DNA of 64,000 bases from DATJLY01 sp963773665 (GCA_963773665.1 CAVZBZ010000003.1:488246-552245), one strand, 5' to 3'; positions 38,791-48,490 are shown, counted from the stretch's first letter. Translations and numbers: made by a program. The notes: generated by a model not told the origin, from the sequence alone.

Positions 38791-38880
38791 CTCGTCATTA
38801 TGCGCGCGCGGTGATTGCATCCGCTTCAGCAGCGACAGCGGACCTTCGTGCTGCCGCTCGGTTCTTCTGGGAAGTGCCAC
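38791..38880 (+). repeat. diverged direct repeat A, upstream of the channel gene
   Basis: About 90 bp from CTCGTCATTATGCGCG to TTCTTCTGGGAAGTGCCAC. It aligns by eye at roughly three quarters identity, same orientation, with 40299-40388 on the other side of the channel gene. Shared blocks include CTCGTCATTA and GTTCTTCTGGGA/GCTTCTTCTGGGA. It lies in the 400-bp gap 38710-39112, in which no gene was found. Confidence 0.55.
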
Positions 38881-39112
38881 GAACGAACTTGGACTTAATC
38901 GGCTCAGACAATGATGTGGATGGCGTTCTGCAATTTGGGTTGAGGCAAGGCGTGCTGGGAAGGCTGGAAAGGTCCAGCTTTAAAACATCGATGCCGATTC
39001 ATCTGCGATTGTCGGTATAAATCTGGACTGGTGATCCGGGCTCGGGGCCGCGTACGGGGCACTCGAGTTGAAATGCCGGCATGAGCGCTCATGCCGTTCC
39101 GATGTGGGGCGA

Positions 39113-40216
39113 ATGTTCGACCGACTGAGATCCGGCCTCTGGCCATGGTTCCCGGGCGCGTTGTCCGATGCGCTTACGACCATTGGTCTGCTGGCTATAG
39201 TTCTCGGCACATCAAACACGGTCGGCACGACAGAGCATCGCTTCCTCTTGGGCACCGTCGTTGCAGTCTGGGGTTGCATCGCTACGGAGTTAGTCCTCCG
39301 GTTGTTAACGCCCTCCACATGGCGAGCGCGCCCGATTTATCTCGCGACGGTCGAAGGCCTGATCGACCTGGCCGCGGTAATCGCCCTGCCGCTCGGTTGG
39401 TTCCTGGCGCCGGACCCGCGCGACGCCCCGCTCTTCGCCATGGTTTGGGCGCTGCGCTACATCCGCCACACGACGGGTCTCGCCCTATTCTGGCGCGTCA
39501 TGCGACGCAGCCGTACGGCGCTCCTCAGCATCGCGAGTCTGTTTCTTGTGGTCTCCCTCACCGCCGCGACGCTCGCCTATGTCTTCGAGCGTAACGCCCA
39601 GCCCGAGGCTTTCGGCAGCGTGCCGCGCGCCATGTGGTGGGCGATCGTGACATTGACCACGACCGGCTATGGCGACCTCGTACCGATCACTATCTGGGGC
39701 CGTCTCCTTGCAGGCTGGGTCATGGTCGGGGGCATCGTCATGTTCGCGCTTTGGGCCGGCATCATTGCCACCGCCTTCGCCGAGGAGTTACGCCGACGGC
39801 ATTTCCTCCACACCTGGGACTTGGTGATCGCTGTGCCTTTCTTTCAGGGGCTGGGCGCGGCTGCGATCGCCGACATAGTGCGCCTGCTGCAGGTGCGCGA
39901 CGTAACGGAGGGCACCGTCGTCGTCCGCGAGGGCGAACCGGGCGATGCGATGTATTTCATGGTCTCGGGCGAAGCCACCGTGCATCTGACACCAGAGCCC
40001 GTGATTCTCGGCCCCGGCAGCTTCTTCGGTGAGATGGCGCTGCTCTTTGGCACGCCACGCTCGGCAACGGTCGTCGCCACCAAGCCCAGCGTCTTGCTGG
40101 TCCTGGACATCGCCGATTTCCGTGAGCTTGCTGGCCGTCGACCGGAGGTCGTCAACGCAATCGAGGCCGAAGGCAAGCGGAGGCTGGAGGCAAATGCCGC
40201 CATGGCCCGCCGCTGA
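39113..40216 (+). CDS. cyclic-nucleotide-gated potassium channel, MloK1-like
   Basis: 367 residues. Six membrane segments are followed by the K+ selectivity filter TTTGYGD, a pore helix end and a C-terminal cyclic-nucleotide-binding domain (GEPGDAMYFMVSGEATV, GPGSFFGEMALLFGTPRSATV, with the phosphate-binding Arg). The S4-like segment (LRYIRHTTGLALFWRVMRRSR) has several Arg residues. This is the plan of the Mesorhizobium MloK1 channel opened by cAMP. I place the start at MFDRLRSG. It is flanked by diverged direct repeats and has no operon partner. Confidence 0.9.
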   Translation: MFDRLRSGLWPWFPGALSDALTTIGLLAIVLGTSNTVGTTEHRFLLGTVVAVWGCIATELVLRLLTPSTWRARPIYLATVEGLIDLAAVIALPLGWFLAPDPRDAPLFAMVWALRYIRHTTGLALFWRVMRRSRTALLSIASLFLVVSLTAATLAYVFERNAQPEAFGSVPRAMWWAIVTLTTTGYGDLVPITIWGRLLAGWVMVGGIVMFALWAGIIATAFAEELRRRHFLHTWDLVIAVPFFQGLGAAAIADIVRLLQVRDVTEGTVVVREGEPGDAMYFMVSGEATVHLTPEPVILGPGSFFGEMALLFGTPRSATVVATKPSVLLVLDIADFRELAGRRPEVVNAIEAEGKRRLEANAAMARR

Positions 40217-40298
40217 TGCGTCTGCTGCGGATGCGGCGCCAGGTTCCAACTCTGATTGGTGTCGGAGCGCAAACTTGCAACGACTGCTTCGGGGCAAT

Positions 40299-40388
40299 CT
40301 CGTCATTACGCGCACGCATTGATCCCATCCGTTTCAACTGCGTGAGCGGACGTGTGTGGCGCCGCTCGCTTCTTCTGGGAGGTGCCAA
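40299..40388 (+). repeat. diverged direct repeat B, downstream of the channel gene
   Basis: The partner of 38791-38880, running from CTCGTCATTACGCGCACG to TTCTTCTGGGAGGTGCCAA. Together the two repeats bracket the channel gene and 1.4 kb of DNA. They could be traces of a duplicated gene end or of an insertion unit. Confidence 0.55.
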
Positions 40389-40430
40389 TTCCGGACATCG
40401 CTCCGGTCCGTGAGGGGAGGGGTCAGGTGT

Positions 40431-40458
40431 TTGTGCGGGCTAGCAATCATGCTATCAT
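40431..40458 (+). promoter_or_regulatory. candidate promoter of iorA-iorB
   Basis: TTGTGC (40431-40436), 16 bases, TATCAT (40453-40458), 33 bases before the iorA start. The spacer contains the small inverted repeat TAGCA, four bases, TGCTA, a possible operator. GGGAG precedes the ATG. Confidence 0.4.
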
Positions 40459-40491
40459 TTACAAAGATCGCAATCTTGCGGGAGCCCGGCG

Positions 40492-40947
40492 ATGATCACG
40501 ATCACGGTCAATGGGACACAGCATCAGCTTGATCTCGAACCCGACACGCCCCTCCTCTGGGCATTGCGCGATGTCGTTGGGCTCACCGGGACCAAGTACG
40601 GATGCGGCATTGCCCAATGCGGCGCATGCACGGTGCACATCAATGGCGAGGCGATGCGCTCCTGCTCGGTGCCGATCGCGCTCCTCGACGGCGCGACCAT
40701 CACTACGATCGAGGGCCTGTCGCCCGACAGCAAACATCCGGTGCAGCAGGCATGGCTCGCCGAGGACGTGCCGCAGTGCGGCTGGTGCCAGTCGGGCCAG
40801 ATCATGGCGGCCGCGGCTTTCCTGAAGGACTACCCGACCCCCACGGATGTCGAGATCGACGCCAATATCACCAATATCTGCCGGTGCGGGACCTACGAAC
40901 GCATCCGTCGGGCGATTCATCGTGCTGCCGATCTGATGAAGGCATGA
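40492..40947 (+). CDS. iorA: isoquinoline 1-oxidoreductase-type small subunit, [2Fe-2S]2
   Basis: 151 residues. Eight cysteines bind two [2Fe-2S] centres: the plant-ferredoxin type YGCGIAQCGACTVHING with a later C, and the helical type CGWCQSGQ with NICRCGTY. It passes electrons from the molybdenum subunit. It overlaps the large-subunit gene region at ATGA. The true substrate may be an N-heterocycle or an aldehyde. Confidence 0.9.
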   Translation: MITITVNGTQHQLDLEPDTPLLWALRDVVGLTGTKYGCGIAQCGACTVHINGEAMRSCSVPIALLDGATITTIEGLSPDSKHPVQQAWLAEDVPQCGWCQSGQIMAAAAFLKDYPTPTDVEIDANITNICRCGTYERIRRAIHRAADLMKA

Positions 40948-40961
40948 GCGGGAGGATGGCC

Positions 40962-43151
40962 ATGGACGGAAACAGCAACCTGAACCTGTCGCGGCGGCAC
41001 TTCATCGTCACTAGCCTGACGGCCGCCGGCGGCTTCGCCATCGGCATGAGCGTGCTCCCGCGCCTGGCGAGCGCCGGGATGGTCGCTCCGCAGCCCTGGG
41101 ACAACGGGCCGGATTCGCACGAGCTCGACGCTTGGATCGCAATCGAGCCGGACGATACCGTTTTGATTCGCTATTCGCGCTCGGAGATGGGCCAGGGCAG
41201 CATGACGGCGTTGCCGATGATGGTCGCCGAGGAGCTGCAATGCGATTGGTCGAAGGTCAAGGTCGAGTACGCCTCGCCCAACCGGAACCTGCGCGAGAAC
41301 AATGTCTATGGCGACATGTCGTCGAACGGCAGCCACTCGGTGCGGCTCTCGCACGAGAAGATGCAGCAGGTGGGCGCGAGCGCGCGCGAGCAACTCATTG
41401 CCGCGGCGGCGAAGAATTGGGGCGTGCAGCCCTCGGAATGCAAGGCCGCCAACAGCGTCGTGACGCACACCGCCTCCGGCCGCACCATGCGCTATGGCGA
41501 ATTGGCGGCCGCTGCGGCGCAAATCAAGCTCGACAAGGAACCGGCGCTCAAGACGCCCGATCAATGGACCTTCATCGGCAAGGACGTGCCGCGCGTAGAC
41601 GTGCCGGTCAAGATCAACGGCTCGGCGCAGTACGCGATGGACATCCGCATTCCCGACATGGTGTTCGTCGCCATCAACGCCTGCCCGGTGCCCGGCGGCA
41701 CGCTGAAGAGCGTCGATGACACTCCCGTGAAGGGCGCGCCCGGCATTGTCCAGGTGGTGAAGCTGCCGAACGCCGTGGCGGTCGCCGCCACGGGTACGTT
41801 CTGGCGGGCGAAGCAGGCGCTGGCCAAGCTCCAGCCCGAATGGGATTTCGGCGCCGGCGCCGGCACTTCGAGCGAGCAGTTCGCCCGGGAGTATCGCGCG
41901 GCGCTCGACGGCAAAGGGGTGGTGGCGCGGAACGACGGCAATGTCGATGCCACGCTCCCCAACGCGCCCAAGGTGATCGATGCGCTCTACGAGGTACCCT
42001 ATCTCGCGCACGCGCCGATGGAACCGATGAGTGCGACCGTCAATCTCCAGCCCGACCGTCTCGATATCTGGGTCGGGACCCAGGCGGCCGATGGGACGAC
42101 CAAGGCCGCCGCCAACGTCGCCGGCTTGAAGCCCGAGCAGGTCTTTATCCACAACTGCTTCGTCGGCGGTGGTTTCGGCCGCAAAGGCAGCAACGACGAG
42201 ATGATCCAGGCGATCCTGGTGGCGAAGCAGCTGAGCAAGCCGGTGAAGCTGATCTGGACGCGCGAGGACGATCTGCGGCACGACCGCTATCGCCCCCAGG
42301 CGGCGGTGCGGATGCGGGCCGGGCTCGGCGCCGACGGCATGCCGGTGGCCTGGCACATGAAGACGGCTGTCGGCTCGCTCCTGCGTTCATTGGGCTTCAA
42401 CAAGGTGGAAAGCGGGATCGAGCCGTTTGCCGTCGAAGGCCTCGCCACCAATCCTTACAAGGTGGCGAACACGCGGGTCGAATGCGTCCTCAAGAATACG
42501 CACATCCCGGTCTCCTTCTGGCGCTCGGTTGGCAGCTCCCACAATGCCTTCATCATCGAAAGCTTCGTCGATGAGCTGGCGGCGGCAGGCGGCCACGATC
42601 CCTACCAATTCCGCCGGACGCTGCTCGAGGGAAAGAAGGACTGGCTCGATGTCCTCGACACGGTCGCGCAGAAGGGCGACTGGGGCAAGCCGATGGACAA
42701 GGGCCGCGGCCGCGGCATCGCCATTCACGAATGCTTCGGCACCATCGTCGGCGAGGTCGCGGAAGTGACGATCAGCCCCAAGGGAGAGGTGCACGTCAAC
42801 AAGGTGACCTTAGCGGTCGATTGCGGCCATTCGGTGAACACGCTCACCACCGCCGAGCAGATGGAAGGCGGTGTCATCTACGGCCTAACGGCTGCGCTCT
42901 ATGGCAAGATGACTGTGAAGGACGGCGCCATCGAGCAGGGCAATTTCGACACGTATCGCATGGTCCGTCTCGCGCAGGCGCCGAAGATCGACGTGCATTT
43001 CGTGCTCTCCGGCGGCGCCAAGTGGGGCGGGGTCGGCGAACCCGGCACCCCGCCGATTGCGCCGGCGGTCGCCAACGCGATCTTCGCCGCCACCGGCAAG
43101 CGCATCCGCAGCCTGCCGATCATGGATCACGACCTGTCGGGCGCGGCCTGA
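40962..43151 (+). CDS. iorB: isoquinoline 1-oxidoreductase-type molybdopterin subunit
   Basis: About 729 residues of the xanthine-oxidase superfamily, IorB branch. A twin-arginine signal (SRRHFIVTSLTAAGGFAIG) indicates folded export to the periplasm. GGGFGRKGSNDE and the late GGVGEPGTPPIAPAVANAIF, with the catalytic Glu, are the molybdopterin and active-site blocks. The start at 40962 has GGGAGG six bases upstream; an ATG at 40944 overlaps the iorA stop. With iorA and the cytochrome c it forms a periplasmic hydroxylase. Confidence 0.92.
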   Translation: MDGNSNLNLSRRHFIVTSLTAAGGFAIGMSVLPRLASAGMVAPQPWDNGPDSHELDAWIAIEPDDTVLIRYSRSEMGQGSMTALPMMVAEELQCDWSKVKVEYASPNRNLRENNVYGDMSSNGSHSVRLSHEKMQQVGASAREQLIAAAAKNWGVQPSECKAANSVVTHTASGRTMRYGELAAAAAQIKLDKEPALKTPDQWTFIGKDVPRVDVPVKINGSAQYAMDIRIPDMVFVAINACPVPGGTLKSVDDTPVKGAPGIVQVVKLPNAVAVAATGTFWRAKQALAKLQPEWDFGAGAGTSSEQFAREYRAALDGKGVVARNDGNVDATLPNAPKVIDALYEVPYLAHAPMEPMSATVNLQPDRLDIWVGTQAADGTTKAAANVAGLKPEQVFIHNCFVGGGFGRKGSNDEMIQAILVAKQLSKPVKLIWTREDDLRHDRYRPQAAVRMRAGLGADGMPVAWHMKTAVGSLLRSLGFNKVESGIEPFAVEGLATNPYKVANTRVECVLKNTHIPVSFWRSVGSSHNAFIIESFVDELAAAGGHDPYQFRRTLLEGKKDWLDVLDTVAQKGDWGKPMDKGRGRGIAIHECFGTIVGEVAEVTISPKGEVHVNKVTLAVDCGHSVNTLTTAEQMEGGVIYGLTAALYGKMTVKDGAIEQGNFDTYRMVRLAQAPKIDVHFVLSGGAKWGGVGEPGTPPIAPAVANAIFAATGKRIRSLPIMDHDLSGAA

Positions 43152-43271
43152 TTTGACGTGGGCTTGAGGGGAGCGCGGAGCGATCGGTGCAAGGGCGATG
43201 GCTGCGCTCGCCCGTCGGGCCTTTCAAAAACGCCTAGGGGCAATCGTCTCGCAACAAAAATCAGCGAGCGC

Positions 43272-44559
43272 ATGACCATGAACCGGATGAAAATTCTTGC
43301 CGCCGCGCTTCTCATGCTGGGCGCGACGCCGCTCGCGTACGCGCAAACCGCAAGCAAGGGCGAATACCTGGCCCGCGCCGGCGATTGCGTCGCCTGCCAT
43401 TCCGTGCCAGGCGGCAAAGCGTTTGCCGGCGGACTCAAGATGGGCACGCCGATGGGCGCCATCTACTCTACCAACATCACGCCCGATCCCGAGACCGGTA
43501 TCGGCGGCTATTCGTTCGAGGATTTCGACCGCGCAGTGCGCAAGGGCGTCGCCAAGGACGGGCACCATCTCTATCCCGCCATGCCGTATCCGTCTTACGC
43601 CAAGATCACCGACGAGGATATTCACTCCCTCTACGACTTTTTCACGAAGGAGGTCCCGCCCGCCAAGCAGGCCAACAAGCCCGCCGAGATCCCGTACTGG
43701 CTAAGCTTCCGCTGGCCGCTCGCGATCTGGAACATGGTGTTCACCGAGAGCGGTGCCTATGCCGCGCAGCAAGGCCACGACGCTGCCTGGAATCGCGGCG
43801 CCTATCTGGTCGAGGGGCTGGGCCATTGCGGTGCCTGCCACACGCCGCGCGGCTGGGCCTATCAGGAAAAAATGCTCCACGACGGCAGCGACGCCTATCT
43901 CCAAGGGGCGCAGCTCGACGCCTGGTCGGCGCTCGATCTGCGCGGCGATGCGCGCACCGGGCTCGGCGCCTGGTCGCAGGCGGACCTTGCGACCTTCCTC
44001 AAGACCGGCCACAACGAGAGAGCGACGGCATTCGGCTCGATGCTCGATGTCATCAACAACAGCACGCCCTATTTGAGCGACGACGATGTGACCGCGGTGG
44101 CCGCCTACTTGAAATCGCTGTCTGCGAGCGTGCAGCAGACCGCGTTCACGTACGACGACGCCACAACCAAGGCGCTTCTGAGCGGCCGGCCGCAGCAGGC
44201 GGGCGGCACGCTTTATCTCGGCAACTGCGTGTCGTGCCACGGCGCCGACGGCAAGGGCCACAGCCCCTATATTCCGCCGCTCGCCGGCAATCCGGTGGTG
44301 CTCGACGGCGATCCGTCCTCGCTCGTCAATCTCGTGCTGAACGGCGCCCAGCCGATCGTGGTGAAGGGCGCGCCCGATGCCTATCGCATGCCGCAATACC
44401 GCGTCCAGCTCGAGCGACGAGGAGATCGCCACCGTGTTGAGCTTCGTGCGCGGCGGCTGGGGCAATGGCGCCACGCCGGTGACGGCCGATCAGGTCAAGG
44501 CGCTGCGTCCCGTCACCGATCCCAGCAGCGACCGGGTCATCATCCTGAAGATGCGATAA
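43272..44559 (+). CDS. tri-haem cytochrome c (frame interrupted near the end)
   Basis: About 428 residues. A Sec signal (MKILAAALLMLGATPLAYA) is followed by three haem sites: CVACH, CGACH and CVSCH. The order and spacing match the membrane-bound cytochrome subunit of alcohol/aldehyde dehydrogenases and IorB-type enzymes. One extra base at 44411-44412 shifts the frame: YRVQL should continue SDEEIATVLSFVRGGWGNG to the TAA at 44559. It takes electrons from iorA-iorB to the respiratory chain (inference from context). Confidence 0.88.
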
Positions 44560-44839
44560 GAAAAGCGCCTGGAGGACGCGAGCTACGCTTCTGCCCCGTT
44601 GCTTCAGCTTATTCCGGTTGATCGTGCAGGAGCGCGATCGTTTCGTCCCCGATTCCGGCAATTTCCCGACCCGCCACGGCATACCGCCAAAATGAAGGCG
44701 GACGATTGAAGTTCCGCGCGCGCTCTAGACTGGCGCCCAACGGCGTCTACCGTGGTCGTCCGCCCTGGGTCAACCGCGACATCAATTTTCACCGGCAGGC
44801 GGTCTGCTGACGGAGCAAAACCGGACCTTGAGTGCGCCG

Positions 44840-46564
44840 CTATGGGCGGAGCGCTCGCGTTGCCGCTATATCTCCGCGATCAATGATCACGGGCACCCGT
44901 GACCTCAATGGTTGCAAATAACGCTGGTTGCACTCCCCCGCAACCAATTTCATATACCCAACCTCGGGGCCGCTCTCATTGAGCGGCCTCTTGGCTTTTG
45001 TGGCCAGCGACAGGATGCCGGCCAGATGGCCGTGCAGGTCGATCGACAGGCTCGTGTGGCCCTCATCGTCCGTCCCCGGCACCAGCACGATCTTGTCGAC
45101 CAGCTTGCGGATGATATCCGCCGCCTGCACTTGGGCGTGCTCATCGCCCAGCGCCTCGCGGAGCTGCGCGATCTGGTCGCGGTAGTAGTTCGCCATGTTC
45201 GGATGAATGAGGACGGGATTATCCGTCGCGTCCCTGATCCGCGCTTCAGTCTCCGCCTTGCGGTTCTCAAGGTCCGTCATCTTGTCCTTGACGCGGCTCG
45301 CCGGCACGCCGTCCATCAGCGCCTGCACCAGCCGGTCGAGTTCGCGCTCGATCTTCACGAGCGCGGCCCGGTCAACCTTGTGCTTCGCGTTGCTCTCGCC
45401 GCGCAGCCGGTTCGTATGGCGCGTGTACTCCTTGCAGAATTCATCGCACAGCGCCGGGTCCATGAGGCGGCTCTGCAAGCCCTCCAGCACCGTGGCTTCG
45501 AGCGCATCGCGCCGGATGGTATGGCGGTTGTCGCAGGTCCCCTTGTTGCGGGCGTTCGCGCAGCCGATCCGCTCGGCATTGAGGACGACGAACCCGCCGC
45601 CGCAGCAGCCGCAGCGCATCAGGCCCGAGAACAGATAATGCGGCCGGCGCCGGTCCCAATAGCCCGACGACTTCTTGCCCGTGCGCGTGCTGCGCAATGA
45701 CTTTTGCCGCGCCTTGACCGCCTGCCACAGATCATCGGCGATGATCCGCAGGTCCGGCACGTCCTGCGTGATCCATTCGGACTCCGGGTTCGGGCGCGAG
45801 ACGCGCTTGCCGGTTTCCGGGTCCTTGATGTAGCGCAGCCGGTTCCAGACCAGCTTGCCGACATAAAGTTCGTTGTTGAGGATGCCGGTGCCGCGATCCG
45901 GATTGCCGTGGATCGTGCTCGGTCCCCATGCCGTGCCGGAGGGGCCGGCAACGGCTTCCTTGTTCAGTTGCTTGGCAATCGCCTGCGGCGCTTTCCCCGC
46001 CGCGTAGTCGTTGAATATGCGCCGGACGATCCCGGCCTGCGCGGCATTGATCTTGCGCTCGCCGCGCACCGGCAGGCCCTCATCATCGAGCCGCCGCACC
46101 ACGTCATAGCCGAAGGAATTCCCGCCGCCCGACTTTCCCGCCTCGACGCGCCCGCGCAGGCCGCGCCGCGTCTTGTCGGCGAGGTCTTTCAGGAACAGCG
46201 CGCCCATCGTGCCCTTCAGGCCGATATGCAGCTCGTTCACGTCCCCTTCGGAGAGCGTGACGATCCGCACGCCGGCAAAGCGCGTGCGCTTGTAGATATG
46301 GGCGATATCCTCTTGGTCGCGCGAAAGCCGGTCGATGGCTTCGGCCACGATGACATCGAACTTTCCGGCCTGCGCATCCTGCAACAGCATCTGCATGCCG
46401 GGACGGATCAGGCTGGCGCCCGAGATCGCATGATCGGTGTAGCAGTTGACGACGCGCCAGCCTTCGCGCTTCGCGCGCTCCTTGCACAGGCGAATTTGAT
46501 CCTCGATCGAGGCGTCGCGTTGCAGGTCGGAGGAATAGCGGGCGTAGATGGCGGCGGTCGTCAT
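44840..46564 (-). CDS. large serine recombinase
   Basis: 574 residues. The N-terminal resolvase domain begins AAIYARYSSDLQRDASIEDQ, with the catalytic Ser. A recombinase domain follows (GYDVVRRLDDEG, AIAKQLNKEAV), then a zinc ribbon (CGCCGGGF with CANARNKGTC) and a long coiled-coil region. It could integrate and excise the DNA nearby. It is preceded on the same strand by a 58-codon gene. The region left of it, 44560-44839, shows no gene. Confidence 0.92.
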   Translation of the reverse strand: MTTAAIYARYSSDLQRDASIEDQIRLCKERAKREGWRVVNCYTDHAISGASLIRPGMQMLLQDAQAGKFDVIVAEAIDRLSRDQEDIAHIYKRTRFAGVRIVTLSEGDVNELHIGLKGTMGALFLKDLADKTRRGLRGRVEAGKSGGGNSFGYDVVRRLDDEGLPVRGERKINAAQAGIVRRIFNDYAAGKAPQAIAKQLNKEAVAGPSGTAWGPSTIHGNPDRGTGILNNELYVGKLVWNRLRYIKDPETGKRVSRPNPESEWITQDVPDLRIIADDLWQAVKARQKSLRSTRTGKKSSGYWDRRRPHYLFSGLMRCGCCGGGFVVLNAERIGCANARNKGTCDNRHTIRRDALEATVLEGLQSRLMDPALCDEFCKEYTRHTNRLRGESNAKHKVDRAALVKIERELDRLVQALMDGVPASRVKDKMTDLENRKAETEARIRDATDNPVLIHPNMANYYRDQIAQLREALGDEHAQVQAADIIRKLVDKIVLVPGTDDEGHTSLSIDLHGHLAGILSLATKAKRPLNESGPEVGYMKLVAGECNQRYLQPLRSRVPVIIDRGDIAATRALRP

Positions 46565-46579
46565 GACGAAGGTCTTTCC

Positions 46580-46756
46580 TTATTCGCCCTGCCGCCCGGT
46601 TGCCTTTCCCTCGGAATCCTTGCGGCAGAGTCGAATATAATCTCTCTCGGCGGCGGCGCGGGCAAGCAGCTTTACCAGCTCGACCAGCAACGGATCGGGC
46701 GCGGCGGCAGCCTCCCGCGCCTTTTTTGTCTGCCGCTGTTGTTGGCCCTTGCTCAT
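46580..46756 (-). CDS. small protein upstream of the serine recombinase
   Basis: 58 codons, start MSKGQQQRQTKKAREAA, basic N-terminus then an amphipathic helix (LLVELVKLLARAAAERDY). It ends 15 bp before the recombinase start, so the two are likely cotranslated. A recombination directionality factor or regulator is possible but not shown. A double CGCGAGG motif lies 34 bp upstream. Confidence 0.55.
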   Translation of the reverse strand: MSKGQQQRQTKKAREAAAAPDPLLVELVKLLARAAAERDYIRLCRKDSEGKATGRQGE

Positions 46757-46789
46757 GCCTGCACGGTCTCACAGGGCCGGGCAAGCTTT

Positions 46790-46807
46790 CCTCGCGGCAT
46801 CCTCGCG
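46790..46807 (-). promoter_or_regulatory. double CGCGAGG motif, copy i
   Basis: Minus strand: CGCGAGG, four bases, CGCGAGG (11-bp period), 34 bp before the small gene and serine recombinase. The same motif precedes three other minus-strand starts in the mobile region (55527, 58320, 63022), there at 71-75 bp. It reads as a shared operator or activator site. Confidence 0.5.
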
Positions 46808-46813
46808 CAAAAC

Positions 46814-46839
46814 CGGCACTGCCTTTCGGCAGTGCCGGC
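46814..46839 (-). terminator. intrinsic terminator
   Basis: CCGGCACTGCC, four bases, GGCAGTGCCGG: a perfect 11-bp stem followed on the minus strand by TTTT. It lies 14 bp beyond the small gene that ends at 46853 and ends its transcript before the recombinase unit. Confidence 0.75.
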
Positions 46840-46852
46840 GAGCCGTCGGGGT

Positions 46853-47051
46853 TCAGCACCCCGGCGGCCGGGGGCGCATCAGCCGATTGGCGAGAACACG
46901 CCTGATGTTCTCCAGATTGAGCAGCGCATCGCGGCGCTCGATACGAGCCGGGTGTGCTGCAATCCAGATCGTACCGGGCCTTGCAGAGCAGGGCTCGCAG
47001 TTGGCGATCGCTGAGGTGTAGAAGTGCTGACATAGTGTAGACCGTGGACAT
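46853..47051 (-). CDS. small protein of unknown function (frame interrupted)
   Basis: Start MSTVYTMSALLHLSDRQLR with GAGGAGAAAATCC upstream, a good site. After RYDLD the frame must lose one base (near 46961) to continue as AAHPARIERRDALLNLEN and end PPGC; total about 65 residues. A terminator follows directly. No family is recognised. Confidence 0.5.
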
Positions 47052-47386
47052 GGATTTTCTCCTCTGTTGTCCTCGCGGCCCCGACCATCAGGGCCGTCAT
47101 GCGGTCCCAGAGGCAGAATCAGCAGCAGACGGCCCGCCATGGACGGCGGGCGCGGAGAAGGACAGGAAGAGGAAGAAAATCGGCCACGCGGCTGCACAGG
47201 CAGCGCGGCGAAACCTTCAGCGCGTTGAGAAATGCGACCTGAGACGACAGGTTCGGGAAGAGATGGTGCGCAGCGCCAGCCGGTCTCGGCTCGACGGCAA
47301 AGCGTGCGGTGTCAATCTGGTCATCGGCAGCGTGGGAGAGGTGCGCGCAGACCCGGATTACGGCATCTTTCCGAGGCGGAAGAAAA
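47052..47386. other. 335-bp gap, no gene supported
   Basis: This stretch between DUF4238 and a small gene holds the latter's leader. Open frames here on either strand show no ribosome binding site or domain. The segment around CCGCCATGGACGGCGG is locally palindromic. I see nothing else. Confidence 0.5.
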
Positions 47387-48296
47387 TCAGTCGCGTCGTT
47401 GCTTGCGCCGTTCGGCTAATTGCTCAATGAGTGTCTTTCGCGGCTTGGTTCCCATATGCAGACGCACGTAGTCGAGCGGACTGTCGTTGCGTGCATAGAC
47501 GTACTTAATGGCGCGCCCGGCGACAAACTGGTTGATGGCTTCGACCTGCTCCACCGGATCGCGCTCTTCAATTATTTTCTGTGTCTCAACATCGTTAACG
47601 GCCACGAATACCGCTTTGGGGCCAATCGGCATGAACAAGAAAGCGTGCTGCTCCGTCAATGTCCACGACATCACGATGGGGCGGTCTGACGTAAGAAACT
47701 CCCCAGCTTCGGATGTGATCCGTCGTACAAGCCAGCGCATATTGTTCCGCAATTCGCCCAGCTTTTCATGATCCATAAGCTGCGGGGCGAGCGACATCGC
47801 CCATCGTTCAACGTGATCCGGATCACGTTGGGCCAGCCATTCTTCAAACGTCGGCGGATCGGTCGGACCGCGCTTGACGGCATACTTCGCTTCGAGTTCC
47901 GGTATACTTTGTGCCCATGCTTCAGCTATTCCGCCCTTTAAGGCTGCAACATCTTCCGGTGTTCGCATCAAAAGGGACATGATGAAGCGCGACCACGCGC
48001 TTCTTGCCTTGGACTCGCGCGCAATTCGAAAATCATCATCTTCCAGCATCGCCAGCGCTTCCGCTGCGAGCAAATCGAGCCCCTGCATGAAGCCCTGCTC
48101 AATTCGCTGTGCTTCCTCCGCTGGGACGCCTGGCAGCTCGTAAAGCCGTTCGACATAAGCCGTCTGCGATGGATATTTCCGTTGCGGAATTATGTCTTTG
48201 TAGGGCCGGCTTAAATCGGCACAGCCGTCCGTCTTCGCCGGTCCAGCGATCAAGATAGAATACTGGCAGATGATGATGCTTTATCGGAACTGACAT
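47387..48296 (-). CDS. DUF4238 family protein (frame interrupted)
   Basis: About 302 residues. The start MSVPIKHHHLPVFYLDRW is the typical DUF4238 opening. One extra base near 48211-48215 splits CRF from SRPYKDIIPQRKYPSQTAYV. The C-terminal part has FLTSDRPIVMSW, NQFVAGRAIKYVYA and a Lys/Arg-rich end. DUF4238 genes occur widely on islands, and some members are thought to serve in anti-phage defence; no activity is shown here. Confidence 0.78.
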
Positions 48297-48468
48297 GGGG
48301 CATTTTGCCTGAGATCTAAACCGCTGTCTGGCGCTTTCAGGCTGATTGTTGCAAATCACACCGACGGAGCAAGTCAAGCTTCGCCACAAACTCGCCACAG
48401 CCCAGAGCGGACAGAAACGGAAAACGCAGGATTTCTGCGGGTTACAGAGGAGGCGATTTTTGTGGCAA

Positions 48469-48490
48469 AAACGGCCCCGAAAGGCCGTTT
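48469..48490 (+). terminator. stem-loop with short T-rich tail
   Basis: AAACGGCC, six bases, GGCCGTTT: a perfect 8-bp stem followed by CTTTCC. It lies in the 48,297-48,648 gap just left of the tRNA fragment. The tail is weak, so terminator strength is doubtful. Confidence 0.4.

Noticed and set aside
38769..39020. 83-codon plus-strand ORF upstream of the channel
   Set aside because: It lies over the diverged repeat and has no recognisable start site or domain.
39068..39112. N-terminal extension of the channel from an earlier Met
   Set aside because: The 15 extra residues are Arg/Cys-rich and unlike MloK1-type starts; MFDRLRSG fits better.
47044..47430. 128-codon plus-strand ORF
   Set aside because: Overlaps the DUF4238 end and a small gene's leader; no start signal or family feature.
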